Below, piece by piece: positions 33,870 to 58,999 of a stretch of DNA of 64,000 nucleotides (position 1 is its first letter; every line of letters starts with the position of its first letter). The translations under genes were made by a program, and so were the position numbers. This DNA is from Pterobdella sp. o SKG-2022 (lineage: Eukaryota > Annelida > Clitellata > Hirudinida > Piscicolidae), in assembly GCA_964035795.1 (NCBI GenBank), contig OZ038326.1, forward strand, positions 8,125,729-8,189,728, in the 5' to 3' direction. Under the pieces are notes generated by a model, which had not been told where the DNA came from, did not search any database, and was given only the letters and a program-made list of their open reading frames with translations.

Positions 33870-35960
33870 AAAAGGTTATCAAAAAAAAATTTTTTGAATG
33901 CGTTATGCAAATAGGTATAGTTGATCTGAACATGGTATTTGGACAAGCGAAACAATTGAAGAAAAATAAGACAGAAATTATAGGTGAGAAACCCATTATG
34001 AATGGCACTGGCACCATATTAGGAAATATTGCAACAGAGAAAGCTGCCTTCAATGAGAATTAAACCAGATTACTTAACCACGAATTCTCTTGGAATGGAA
34101 GAAACCTAACAGAAGAAAGGCCGGTTGAAGGACCCAAATGCTCCCAGCACGCTTGATATTATTCAAAAAGCTATTTTCAAAAGGACTTTTGGAAAAGCAT
34201 CTGTTCCATCTGGAGTTGTGGCTAAAATGGTTAAAGCATCTGGTAGCTGTGGCATTTGTATACTATGTGGTCTAATCAATGCTATTATATCTAATGATAG
34301 TATCCCAACTGAATGGCACTACAGTTGCATAGTCAACCTTTTAAAAAGAAAAGAAGATGCTTTGGTTCGAAACAACTATAGATGTTTGAACTAAAGAGAC
34401 TGTGTTATAAAGGTAGTTGAACCTGTTGTAGAAGCATTTATTTGAAAAAATATCTGTATGAGATGCAACATGGTTTCATGCCTTTACGTAGCACTACTCA
34501 GTAATCTTCCTTATTCGACACTTGTAAAAGAAGTACTTGGCCACCAATAAACCACTGTTCATAGCTTTTTTTGATTTGAAGAGCCTTTGACAGTGTTATA
34601 AAAGGTTATTGTTGGGCTATGCGCGAACTTCGAGTGGAAGAATGGTTGGTACGTTTTGTTCAGGCTATGTATAAAATTTGGAAATGTGGTGAAGGTTGGG
34701 GATGGTTATAGCGAGAAGTTCGATGTTGTTGTTGGTGTGCATCAGGGCTCTGTTCTTAGTCTTTTTTTGCTCTTTATCGTCCTTGAAGCTATATCAATGG
34801 AATTCAGAACTGGTTCATTCTGGAAACTTCTGTACGCCGACGACTTGGTTATCATTTTAGATAACATAGAGGATTTGGTTGAAAAGTTGAACACATGGAT
34901 GGAAGTTTTGAAAAAGAAGAGGTTAAGACAATGCATAATGAAAACCAAAGTTATAATATCTGGTTGCTATCTTGAGCTTGTTAAAAAATGTGGTAAATAT
35001 CCATGTGGTGTTTTTTTCAGTGGTGTGGGCTCTAATTCTATTTTTTCAATAGTTGTAGTTGTTGGGTTTATAAAAAATGTACTGAGATGAAAGGTGAATT
35101 GAAAAATGATTCCTTGTTTGAATTTTTTGGTGCTTTGGTACTGCTATGCCATTTGATAGCAGAAGAACCACAGAAGTGCAGCTGGATAACGAAAAACTTA
35201 AGTTTGTCACTGGTTTCACTGTCTAGGTGACAAGTTATTTTCTGTAGGTAGCTGTGAACTTTCATCAATATCTAGAATCAATTGTGCAATCTTCATTATT
35301 CTCACCAACTCTCAGATTTCGTTTACAACTAAAGGTCAGATATATGTTGTAAATTCAGAGCAGCTATTTCATACGCTTCATAAACCTGGACCTTGTCAAC
35401 ACTCTCGGCCCCTATAGCTCAATGGTTGAGCATTAGACTAATTATCTAGTTACCGAGTTCAATCCCGCGTGGGCCGACAATTAGCACTTGTTCCACAGTT
35501 TTCGCTACATCAAATTTGTAGCAAGCGCTTTGATCTATAAGGAAAAGCGCTTATAAATACCACATTACATTACTCTCTTTGAACCGCTTGAAACGTAATG
35601 ATTTGACAATGATAAAAATGGCTTTGCAAATCTAAACTAGAAGATCAAATAAGCACAAAGGCTCTTCTTGGAAATCCCAACATCAAAGACTTTGAAACGG
35701 CTATTCGTCGTAACGGCTGAGGTGGTTTGCTCACGTCGAACGCAGCACTGGTTGGGTATCGAAAGTTCGGAGTATCAAAGTGCCAGCAACAACGAGAGCT
35801 AAAAAACCAAAGCTGAAATGAAAAGAGCTGCTAAAAAAAGACTACAAAAAGTTTGGAATGTCAACAACCAGCCCTCATGACCGCGCAGCATGGAAGAAAA
35901 AATTAACTCTCCAAATGCCTCAGCCTCTGTTGAAAAAAACGGTCGCTAAAATGAATGATG
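33870..35960 (+). mobile_element. LINE split by a nested SINE
   Basis: Reads NGTGTILGNIATEKAAF, ASVPSGVVAKMVKASGSCGI, SIPTEWHYSCIVNLLKRKED ALVRNNYRCLN, VVGVHQGSVLSLFLLFIVLE, WKLLYADDLVIILDNIEDLV and MKTKVIISG. A SINE (35407-35575) interrupts it, and the C-terminal tail RLRWFAHVERSTGWVSKVRS, TTSPHDRAAWKKKL follows at 35700-35930. Stops and frameshifts are numerous. The same tail occurs inverted in an ABCC intron at 50890-51360. Confidence 0.85.
35407..35575 (+). mobile_element. tRNA-derived SINE nested in a LINE
   Basis: A tRNA-like head (GGCCCCTATAGCTCAATGGT, anticodon-loop CTAATTA, B box CCGAGTTCAATCCCGCGTGG) is followed by the family body ending AAAGCGCTTATAAATACCAC ATTACATTAC. The head resembles a tRNA with anticodon AAT (Ile). 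Confidence 0.9.
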
Positions 35961-35969
35961 ATGATGGTG

Positions 35970-36850
35970 GAATGCTCAGATGATATTCTGGTCATTATAA
36001 TGATGCTACTTCATTTTCATCTATCCATTCGGAACGGAGGATAATGTTTCACTCCGATGTTTTCTGAGATAGCTTACTTAACTTATTCTGGATAAGCAGA
36101 TCCTACTTCATTCAAGATAGGTACAAAAGTTTAACGCTGGTTCTTTCATAAAGTTGCCATTAAAAATACTCTGCTTTATTTTGCTGTGAAAAATTTTATA
36201 TAAATTCATTATATAGGGAAAAAAAGGATTTTCAAAATTCTGAACACTACAACTATTCCAACTTTTGAAGCTGCACTTTTTAAGACGTCATAGTTTGGTG
36301 AGTTGGACTTGCTCAAAGTCATTATTTTGCTTTCATAATGATTACTCGAGGATTGCACATCAAGCATTTGAAAAGGGTGCAAAAAGTTTTCATACGCTCT
36401 TTCATTTTTAAATGCGTGACTGAAAAAAAATAATTTCAAAATCAACTTCAAAGTAAAATGAATATAATTCCAGAACACTAGTAAGTTTATTAAGATACGA
36501 AGCTTTTCGTTAACAACGTAACATTTTCAAGTATGAGAAACCGTTTTATTGATATTACTATGGCAACAGATAAAAGTTAATTCCAAACCCCATAATTATT
36601 GAACAAAATATTACTAAAATAATTAAGTGACGTGGACTATAATGTAAATCAGAGATAATAAAAAAAATGAAAATGTGTAAACAACTCTAATAAAATAAGG
36701 CCTATTATGTAACACCATTTCTAAATCATAATAAATTCCTAATCTTGCAGTTCATGAATGTTGCAAATATATATCATAAAAGCTATGGAATGAAAAGGAC
36801 AATCATGTGAACTAGAGGCAACAAAATAAAATTTTAAAAAATAAATAAAA
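35970..36850. other. Gene-free stretch with a half hairpin-A arm
   Basis: Mostly AT-rich non-coding DNA. At 36480-36530 one arm of hairpin family A (ACGAAGCTTTTCGTTAACA) is present without a partner. Two related blocks (AAATAAGGCCTATTATGTAA near 36690, ATAAGGCATATTAGGTAAC near 36850) suggest another decayed repeat. Confidence 0.45.
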
Positions 36851-36859
36851 TAAGGCATA

Positions 36860-37440
36860 TTAGGTAACGCCATTTATAAATAATAATAAATTTCTTACGT
36901 TCTTATGGTCATTTAAAGTAGGGTTTTGAATTTTAATTAAGAAAGTTTCCAATATCCGCCTTTTTCTCCAATCTTCAAGGGCTCGCATCAAAGTTCTCCA
37001 CGAGAATTTATGTTTAGGCTTATTCGATATGTGTTTTGCTGGTCCAGAAGTTCCTTTCACCGCTTCATGTTCCGCCCATCTCACTTCCACGTTTCTTTTC
37101 GTACGTTTCCCCACAACTACATTCCCCTTTGTATATCACCCGATCCTGTTAGCTCTATGTAAATCTCCTTTTATAAGATTTCTTTTGTATTGTTTAGGGA
37201 CCGCAGACGTCCAATGTGTCTAACATATGTGTCGTTCACATATCTCACGTAGAATAGTGGGTTTTCAGGGACAACTACATTTTTTTCCATATGGTTTAAG
37301 AAGCAACCAGAAAACATCACCGATAAAGGGCCTCTCATGGAAACGCCATCTATCTGTTCATATAGCTGGTTGCTTCTTAAACTATATGGAAGAAAAGGTA
37401 GTTGTCCCTGAAAACCCACTATTCTACGTGAGATATGTGG
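36860..37440 (-). mobile_element. Penelope-like element, reverse-transcriptase palm fused to GIY-YIG tail by deletion
   Basis: The minus strand reads YEQIDGVSMRGPLSVMFSGC, NPLFYVRYVNDTYV (palm box), then YKRNLIKGDLHRAN and RTKRNVEVRWAEHEAVKGTS, HKFSWRTLMRALEDWRKRRI, ETFLIKIQNPTLN, the GIY-YIG domain end. The sequence between the palm and the GIY-YIG part, and the GIY-YIG start itself, are deleted. The catalytic box reads YVND instead of YVDD. It overlaps an opposite-strand copy as an inverted repeat. Confidence 0.8.
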
Positions 37441-37815
37441 ACGACAAGTATGTTAGAAGAAAGAAAAACAAGAACGATATTCTTTTCAATGCTTTAAACT
37501 CTTTACATAAAAATATAAAATTGACCGTTGAAGTAAATCCAACTAAATTCCTTGATACCCAAATATCTAGATACCCGGACGGCTCTCTATCTTTTAAGGT
37601 GGTACAAGAAGAGAGAAAATTACCAATCCATTGGACGTCGGAGATCCCTAAAAAATACAAAAGAAATCTTATAAAAGGAGATTTACATAGAGCTACAGGA
37701 TCGGGTCTGACTTTGAACTGGAAAGGAGTGAGATACGTGAAAAATATAAACGTGCTGGTTTTTCTGACAGGTTATTTTGTAGTATGTAAATATAGAAAAA
37801 GAAACGTATGAAAAT
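37227..37815 (+). mobile_element. Penelope-like element, reverse-transcriptase palm/thumb, opposite strand
   Basis: Open for 194 codons: RYVDDKYVRRKKNKNDILFN, ALNSLHKNIKLTVEVNPTKF LDTQISRYPDGSLSFKV, and YKRNLIKGDLHRATGSG. YVDD is intact. The first part (NPLFYVRYV and upstream) mirrors the minus-strand copy, so the two elements meet head to head around 37330. Confidence 0.8.
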
Positions 37816-38170
37816 GAAGTCTATTTTGAAGGATAGACTACATTGGATTTTAAACTGAAAGGTTTTCAGTTTATTTCATTCTAAACTTTTCATTGCAGAA
37901 CAAAACTTCAATGAAGATCAAACAAATATTGTCAGTATTTTTTCTTGTAAGGCAAAAAGATGACATTCATGTGAGAAATGAGGTGAAACAGAGATGAAGA
38001 AAGATTTTCACAGTTACTACCACACAATTTTATGCTAATCTACAATTTACACAAATTAAAATTAAACTTTTTCAAATCGAAATAACAAAACGCCTGAATA
38101 TAATTTACATGAAATACCTCAACAATTTTGAATGAAAAACTTCCGAATTTCAAGCCTTTAACTGAAGATA

Positions 38171-38176
38171 TTTATT
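38171..38176 (-). terminator. Polyadenylation signal AATAAA of the PARG gene
   Basis: AATAAA on the minus strand, about 65 bases after the PARG stop codon. No A-rich genomic tail follows it, which argues against a recent retrocopy. Confidence 0.5.
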
Positions 38177-38240
38177 TAAAATAACGAAAATTTAGAAATT
38201 TCAAGAAATTTCAGAAAAGATCTGACAAAACTGCCAAAGG

Positions 38241-39992
38241 TCATCTTGCGAGGTGCAGCTTGATGTGGGTGAAGAGGTCGTAGTGAGGTTGCTCAGGTGG
38301 CCAGTAGGACAGCAACAGTTGGAAAAGTCTCGCCACAGTACACCGCTTGTTTTCCAGATGATGGCAAACTTCTTCGAGTTGAGTGCCAAAAGCCTCTTCT
38401 CCAAACACAAAATACCTCAGATTCCGAGGTGCCATTGAAGATGCTAACAACTGCACCATTGCTTTTAGTTGGAGATTGCCTTTGAAAATGCCACAACCCC
38501 AGTTACCGGTAGCAACAGGAGACAAATGACTTTTTGATGTTAAAGAAATTGATTGGGTAAATTGAGAAACGGAGAAACCACAAAAGGCTTTGTTGATTTC
38601 CCTGAGAAGAAAGTGTGGTTGGAATTGTTGTTGCAGATCCCTGTACTTAAGAGCATCGATGGCCACAATGCAGGTGCTGATACGTCGCCAGGAGTCCCTG
38701 GGTGTAGTGTCAATAAGGTCTTCCTTAAAAGAAAAGGTTCTGCCGTAGCCTTTGTAGGTGTTGAATTGCTCACAGCCTCTCAAAACTATGCACTCATGGT
38801 CACCCATCTTCTCAGCCACTAAACATGCCACTATGGTCTCTGGACTTATGATGAACCTTATTTCTTCTTGCACGGCTCCAGTGCGCAACACTCCACCCCC
38901 AATAAGCTCGTCAGCAAAATCCACTTGCAAAAAACCTCTAGCGTCTTCGATGGCGCCAGATTTGAAAACACTCAGCTTGCACAGTGATTGGTTGAACGAT
39001 AACCAATCACTGCTCTTTTTTTGATTTTTATTGCACTTTCTTTCTATCGATATAAGTCCACGCTGCTCAAATGATTCTGAAGCAACCCTTTTGAAGTAGT
39101 TGAAGAGACACAAAAGTTTGCCTACTTGACTGTGAATCCTGTCATCTCGAGGTTTGGAGAAGAGGCTGTAGAAGTTTATACTGTTGAAGCCACATGGGGG
39201 TTTTTTGAAGGTGCACATGAATGCATTGGCCAGCAGGCATGCAGCTTGCAGTTGTGACATTGTTATGCAGGCTGCCATGTTTCTTTTCAAAATAGGAATA
39301 GCCTGTGTTATAATATTTGGTGTGTCTAAAACCAATGACAAAATACAAGGCACTGTTATTGAAAAAAATAATTCCCTTTCAGCTTCAGTCAACTGTTGGA
39401 TGGCTTGATGGAGGCAAGTGAAGTCCATGCTGAAGGTCTGGTATGATTGGATGGTGGTGGCCAGGTGAAGGACTGATAAGTCCTCAACTTTTTGCAGTGC
39501 TCTTATAGAGGACCTTATCAAAGACTTTTTGTTTTCAGTCTTTTTTGTCCCATGTTTGTCATTGTTAGTTGTTCTAGTGGTTTTATTACTCAGAGTCATG
39601 TGGGTATAGTTCACTTCCTGATAGTTGTTCATTTGAGATGCAGCTCTGATTGGATCAGTTTTAGAACTTCCACCCAAACAAAAATTTTGCAATGACTCAT
39701 TGTTTTGTAGTTTAGTGCCTTTATTTTCATCTTTCTCTCTCAAACCACCATTGTGAACACCCCATTTATTACTAGTATCTCTATGTTGAACTACCTGTAA
39801 GTTAGAAGTTTCTTTTTTTACATCATTGTATGGAATTATATAATCATTTCTGAAACAATATGGCAAGATGAAGGAAGTTTTATCATGAGGGTGGTTGTTG
39901 AATGTTTCTGGATAAGTCATGATGATGTCTGCTTTGTTGAAAGCTTGGGTGTCAATCAAAACAAAATGGTTGTCAGAGTTCTTGAGTTCCAT
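38241..39992 (-). CDS. PARG: Poly(ADP-ribose) glycohydrolase, intronless and intact
   Basis: Removes poly(ADP-ribose) from proteins by cleaving ribose-ribose bonds, mainly in the nucleus. A single uninterrupted frame encodes 583 residues from ATG at 39992 (MELKNSDNHF); an upstream in-frame stretch lacks an ATG. Residues 1-190 are low in similarity, probably regulatory. The helical domain begins around 200 (LTEAERELFFSITVPCILSL). The catalytic signature GGGVLRTGAVQEEIRF is at 365-380 with E376/E377, followed by CEQFNTYKGYGRTF (407-420), CIVAIDALKY and LSPVATGNWGCGIFKGN (490-506), all in family order. The C-terminal VARLFQLLLSYW is typical. The gene has no introns while its neighbours have many. 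It sits 303 bp downstream of, and on the same strand as, the ABCC gene, with room for a promoter between. No lesion is visible. Confidence 0.95.
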   Translation of the reverse strand: MELKNSDNHFVLIDTQAFNKADIIMTYPETFNNHPHDKTSFILPYCFRNDYIIPYNDVKKETSNLQVVQHRDTSNKWGVHNGGLREKDENKGTKLQNNESLQNFCLGGSSKTDPIRAASQMNNYQEVNYTHMTLSNKTTRTTNNDKHGTKKTENKKSLIRSSIRALQKVEDLSVLHLATTIQSYQTFSMDFTCLHQAIQQLTEAERELFFSITVPCILSLVLDTPNIITQAIPILKRNMAACITMSQLQAACLLANAFMCTFKKPPCGFNSINFYSLFSKPRDDRIHSQVGKLLCLFNYFKRVASESFEQRGLISIERKCNKNQKKSSDWLSFNQSLCKLSVFKSGAIEDARGFLQVDFADELIGGGVLRTGAVQEEIRFIISPETIVACLVAEKMGDHECIVLRGCEQFNTYKGYGRTFSFKEDLIDTTPRDSWRRISTCIVAIDALKYRDLQQQFQPHFLLREINKAFCGFSVSQFTQSISLTSKSHLSPVATGNWGCGIFKGNLQLKAMVQLLASSMAPRNLRYFVFGEEAFGTQLEEVCHHLENKRCTVARLFQLLLSYWPPEQPHYDLFTHIKLHLAR

Positions 39993-40295
39993 TTTAAAAA
40001 ACAACTTCAAACAAAAAATATAAATTGAATCTATTTTTATTTTTGAAGTCAAGATTTCTTGGATTTATTCAGTTTTCAAAAATCACTAAATTTTCTAAAA
40101 GTTTGATTAAGTTTTCAACAAAATTTTCTAGGTGTTGAAAAATTGAAAAGTTGCGCAATCAAACACATTTATAAACGTTTTGAATTGAATTCACTTTTAA
40201 GCCAGAAATCAAAATCCTGCTGAATATAATTTATTTAGAAAAATATTATTTTTAAAAATTGGAATAGCACAATTTGAAAAAAGCCAGTGGAAAAT

Positions 40296-55272
<14,977 letters not shown>

Positions 55273-55319
55273 CTGGTTTAATGTTAAAAAGTCCCTTACA
55301 TGGCACATCAAATTCATAA

Positions 55320-56400
55320 ATTGATATTATGAATAAGTAAATTAGCCCATAACAAAAACGATTTAAACCAAACACTTTTATTAACTAAATAATAACGAGA
55401 AGCTTTTAGTAAGTTGAACTTTCCTCATCAAGTATGCAAACTTAAATTATTTACTAACAGTTTTACTTGAGTTCAATGTGTTTATTGGGAGTTTCTTTTT
55501 GTAGAAATGAGTCAAATAGATATGAATAAATGCAAAAATAAGAAATGAAATAGAACATGAAACGAGCAAAAAATTTATAAGCCAGGTTTCTTTTATCCAG
55601 GGAAAGAGCTGAATATTCAAATTTGAAAAAAATTATTTTGAAATGAAATTTTGAATTAAATTATTATTGACCTCAATTTCAAAATGTCAGTAACTTACTT
55701 GCATAATAATCTAAATCTATTTCAAGGCTTAAATGTTAAATTCACTTTTAAGAGGTAAGTTCAGAAAAAAAAATTCTATTTAATAGCTGCCAAAAATTTT
55801 ATTTCAAAACTTTACTTGTGATTTTTTTTTAATAACTTTTTAATATTTGTTCACAATATTTTAATAAACTGTAAACTAATGCAATTCAAATCGAACACTA
55901 AACGTAAAGAAGTTCCAAGGTACGAAGCACTGCTTTTAGATTAGCCAATTAGCTATGCACCAATCATATGCTTTGTTAAGATTTTGTTAAAATTTATTAT
56001 TTATTTTTAGAATTAAAATTATGCACAATGAACATTTTTTATTTAAAATCTTTTTAAAAAACCCCAAATGTGGATTTTCAACGCTGATAAGTCAATCCAA
56101 ATGTATGCAAATCAATTTCCATGTATCATAATGTTTAAATATTCATGGATTGTACAAACAGCTTTGTTAGTTGATAAATGTTAGTTTTTTTTTCATAAAA
56201 CTTCTAAAAACGATTATTTCAGTACTTTTCAAGAATTTTTTTGAAATTTCATGATTGGTTCAGGTACCATAGGCTTGATCTTAAACACCTGCCTATTCGC
56301 GAAGTGCCTGTCACTAAACGCACGAAGCTTTTCGCAAGACGAACTCACATTATCAGGCAAACTCATTTTTCAGAGACATCTTATGTATGTTTTGTATAGC
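55320..56400. other. Gene-free stretch upstream of the recognised ABCC exons
   Basis: No first exon or signal could be supported. Half arms of hairpin family A occur at about 55397-55470 (GAGAAGCTTTTAGTAAGTTG) and 56318-56355 (CGAAGCTTTTCGCAAGACG). The missing ABCC start must lie here or further right. Confidence 0.45.
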
Positions 56401-56541
56401 AATTAAACTTTAAAAACATGAATTGAGGATGCATACATTTATCGATGCTAATGTTTTATGATAAGGCTATACTTATCGAAAATTATAGTTTTTATTTTAA
56501 ATAAATGTATGAATTCTCAATTGATGTTTTTAAAGTTTAAG
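56372..56541. mobile_element. Foldback element, hairpin family B, copy with deleted left arm
   Basis: CTTTAAAAACATGAATTGAG on the left pairs with CTCAATTGATGTTTTTAAAG on the right, and the core GCTAATGTTTTATGATAAGG CTATACTTATCG is present, but the inner left arm is missing. The flank AGACATCTTATGTATGTTTT GTATAGCAATTAAAC is found inverted beside the copy at 12582-12769 (12760-12805), so it belongs to the element. Confidence 0.8.
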
Positions 56542-56936
56542 TAAACTAATGGAGCACTAGCAACTAGAACATTTTCGACTGATTGTCATGTCTAAGTCGT
56601 ATTGAAACTTTTCGGGCACGGATCATGTAGTTTTCATTGAGTTTGAATGAAGTTATAATTGAAGAAACATCTCGTTGCTTTTTTGTAGGCATATTTATTT
56701 AATATTTTCAGTAATAACGCCATTTTTTTCCAAAAATTTTCAATCTAGTAATGATATTCAAGCGCTTTGATAAAGGTTTCTGTGAGAATGTGTATTTGAG
56801 AGGGAATGTAAAAATATTGAAAGCAGTAGTCTGAAAAATGAAACAGAAATAATAAACAGTGTGTTATGAGCTTTTGGGTTTGCTCATCTTCATGTCGAGT
56901 GTGACTAAACTCGATAGTGCCAATGCCTTTCAAGTC

Positions 56937-57010
56937 AGTATGGCTCAGTTGGTAGAACATCAGAGTAATTATTTAAACTTGTTTGATCGCATGTTGTGCC
57001 AACAGTTGGC
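56937..57010 (+). mobile_element. tRNA-like SINE head, diverged
   Basis: CAGTATGGCTCAGTTGGTAG AACATCAGAG gives an A box, and TTTGATCGCATGTTGTGCC a weak B box. The bases after it (AACAGTTGGCGCTTTTTCCA CG) echo the SINE body of the 57470 copy. Confidence 0.55.
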
Positions 57011-57469
57011 GCTTTTTCCACGTTGTTAATGTTAAAACCACTTTTTCAGCATCAGCCAAATTGAAAATCATGAATATCCCATGATCCCCTCAAAAAGTAC
57101 GGGTATTCGAATGTAGTGAGGTTCAAATTTCAAAATGAGGAATAATGAGTTTTGAGTTAGTGCATCGTGCTGTTGATCAAGTGCATGCCAAACAAAACCC
57201 AAAGATGTTTGAAACTTAATTGTAAAGCTTTACTATTGTAAAGAAAACCATCATCAAGTTGGTAATAATCAGAAACTTCTCAATAAACGACCAAAAGCAA
57301 GAATGAGAAGAAAAATGCTGGATTGCATGATGGAAGAGGGTTTTGGAGCACTCAAGAGAAAGGCTGAAGATAGAAGCACCTGATTTGAGAAACCTGCCGA
57401 TGGCAGAATAACTGATTGATTGATTTTCAATAAACTTGCAACCCCCTTGTGTTGTATTTCAGCACTATT

Positions 57470-57735
57470 GGCCCGTATAGCTCAGTGGTTGAGCATTAGA
57501 CTAATTATCTAAAAGTTACCGGGATCGATCCCGCGTGGGCCGACAATTAGCCCCTGTTCCACAGTGTGTTTTCGCCACATTAAATTTGTAGCAAGCGCTT
57601 TGATCTATAAGGAAATGCGCTTTATAAATACCGCATTACATTACCGGGTTCGATCCCGCGTGGGCCAACAATTACAATCATCATACTGTTCTACAGTGTG
57701 TTTTCGCTACTTAAATTTGTAGCAGTGCGCCTCAG
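57470..57735 (+). mobile_element. tRNA-derived SINE with partial tandem second unit
   Basis: Best preserved copy: GGCCCGTATAGCTCAGTGGT TGAGC (A box), anticodon loop CTAATTA, CCGGGATCGATCCCGCGTGG (B box), body to ACCGCATTACATTAC. A second B box and body (CCGGGTTCGATCCCGCGTGG) start again at about 57643 and continue to 57735, so two units are fused. Confidence 0.9.
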
Positions 57736-57904
57736 TTGCTTGCCTTGGCGCTAGATAAATAAATTATTTATTTTTTCATTATTTATTTTTATTGATAAAC
57801 TGACAACATTTATGCAAAAAGTTCTCAATCTTCACAATGCCTTCCTCTTAGCTCATCTTATTTATTCATGAGGTTTTACAAGGAGTAACATTCAAGGACA
57901 CAAA

Positions 57905-58385
57905 TGAGGAATATTTTCAAAGTTCTTCGCTCGCCGGTGTACGGCTCCCCTACAGTTTCTATAGGTCCATGTTTTGCGCCATTTCAACTCCTTGATCTAT
58001 GTTTAGTTTGTGGGTTTTTAAATGGTGTTTGCTCATTGTGAGAAAACTGGTGCTAGGTCTTCCACGCTTTGCGTCTTTTTTCTTAATGCTTTTGATGGTG
58101 GTTTGTTTAGCTGGAACTAGCTCATCCATGCGCAGAATATGGTCTAAAATTTGCCAGCGTCGCCTTGTCACTACTTGAGAAGCTGGTTTAACCAGAGTAT
58201 TTACGGTTTCTGTTTTCATGCAGTTTGGCCGGAAAAACTTACATGCATGCCGCACCATTCTTTGGTTTAAGCTATTCGCCGATCTAGCCATTCCCTTGTC
58301 CATTGCCCATGGGCTGCAACTAAAAAGCATGGTGCTTTGAAGGTGAGCTTTATATATTTTTATATTAAGTTTGGTAACTAACATG
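57905..58385 (-). mobile_element. LINE 3' end, family with SMNKEMER motif, longest copy
   Basis: Open for about 141 codons: LVTKLNIKIYKAHLQSTMLF, SPWAMDKGMARSANSLNQRM VRHACKFF, ILDHILRMDELVPAKQTTIK and KRGRPSTSFLTMSKHHLKTH. It reads as the thumb and C-terminal domain of a non-LTR reverse transcriptase. It is 5' truncated, and the 3' end resembles that at 15355. Confidence 0.82.
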
Positions 58386-58659
58386 CAATTACAGAAAGGT
58401 AAACTCTCGAAATAAAGCTAGAACTTTTACCCAGTTTTCTAGCAGAATCTTAATGCTCTTGATTTAAATAATAAAAAAAAAGAGAATGCTCTGTTCATTA
58501 AATAAATTATTTTTATAAAAAATTAACTTTTCAAATCTTTATACATTATGCACGCAATATGGATGCTTGCAACTTCAAAACGTTAAGTTTGCTATTTTCA
58601 TAATGAAACATAGGCTGGTGAAGTCTGCCTTGACCAAATTTAGAGGTTTTCAGATTCTA

Positions 58660-58790
58660 TAGAGCAAGACTGAGTGGGTTCTAGGAATTTATGTGGCAAC
58701 TCGAAGGAGGCAGATGTTGGTGTGCTTGGAGATATTTGCAAAATTGATATCAATTACACAAGGGTTTCAAAGTATTTCAACTCTCTTCAG
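58660..58790 (-). pseudogene. Third, decayed copy of the secreted-protein promoter block
   Basis: CTGAGTGGGTTCTAGGAATT and ACTCGAAGGAGGCAGATGTT G match, on the minus strand, the promoter-proximal block at 27360-27465 and its inverted copy at 60925-61030. No exon remains. Confidence 0.6.
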
Positions 58791-58999
58791 AGATTCCACA
58801 CGTCATCCCCGTGCGTCTTCACGAGAAGGGAAGGTCTTTTATAGACCGAAATTGGGTTGTTCAAACACAAAGTATTGAAATTTTGAGCATAATAAAACTA
58901 CTATGAAGTTTTTGAAAAGTTTCAAGTTTCAAAACTGACTCCTCGAACTGCCTTCCGAATCAGACTTGATCGCACAAGTTATCGGACTGTTTGCGATGG

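Noticed and set aside
56745..56960. Possible first exon of the ABCC gene (FSDYCFQYFYIPSQIHILTE..)
   Set aside because: An acceptor-like CAG is present but the frame stops within 30 codons and lacks membrane-helix pattern or a start codon tied to the next exon.
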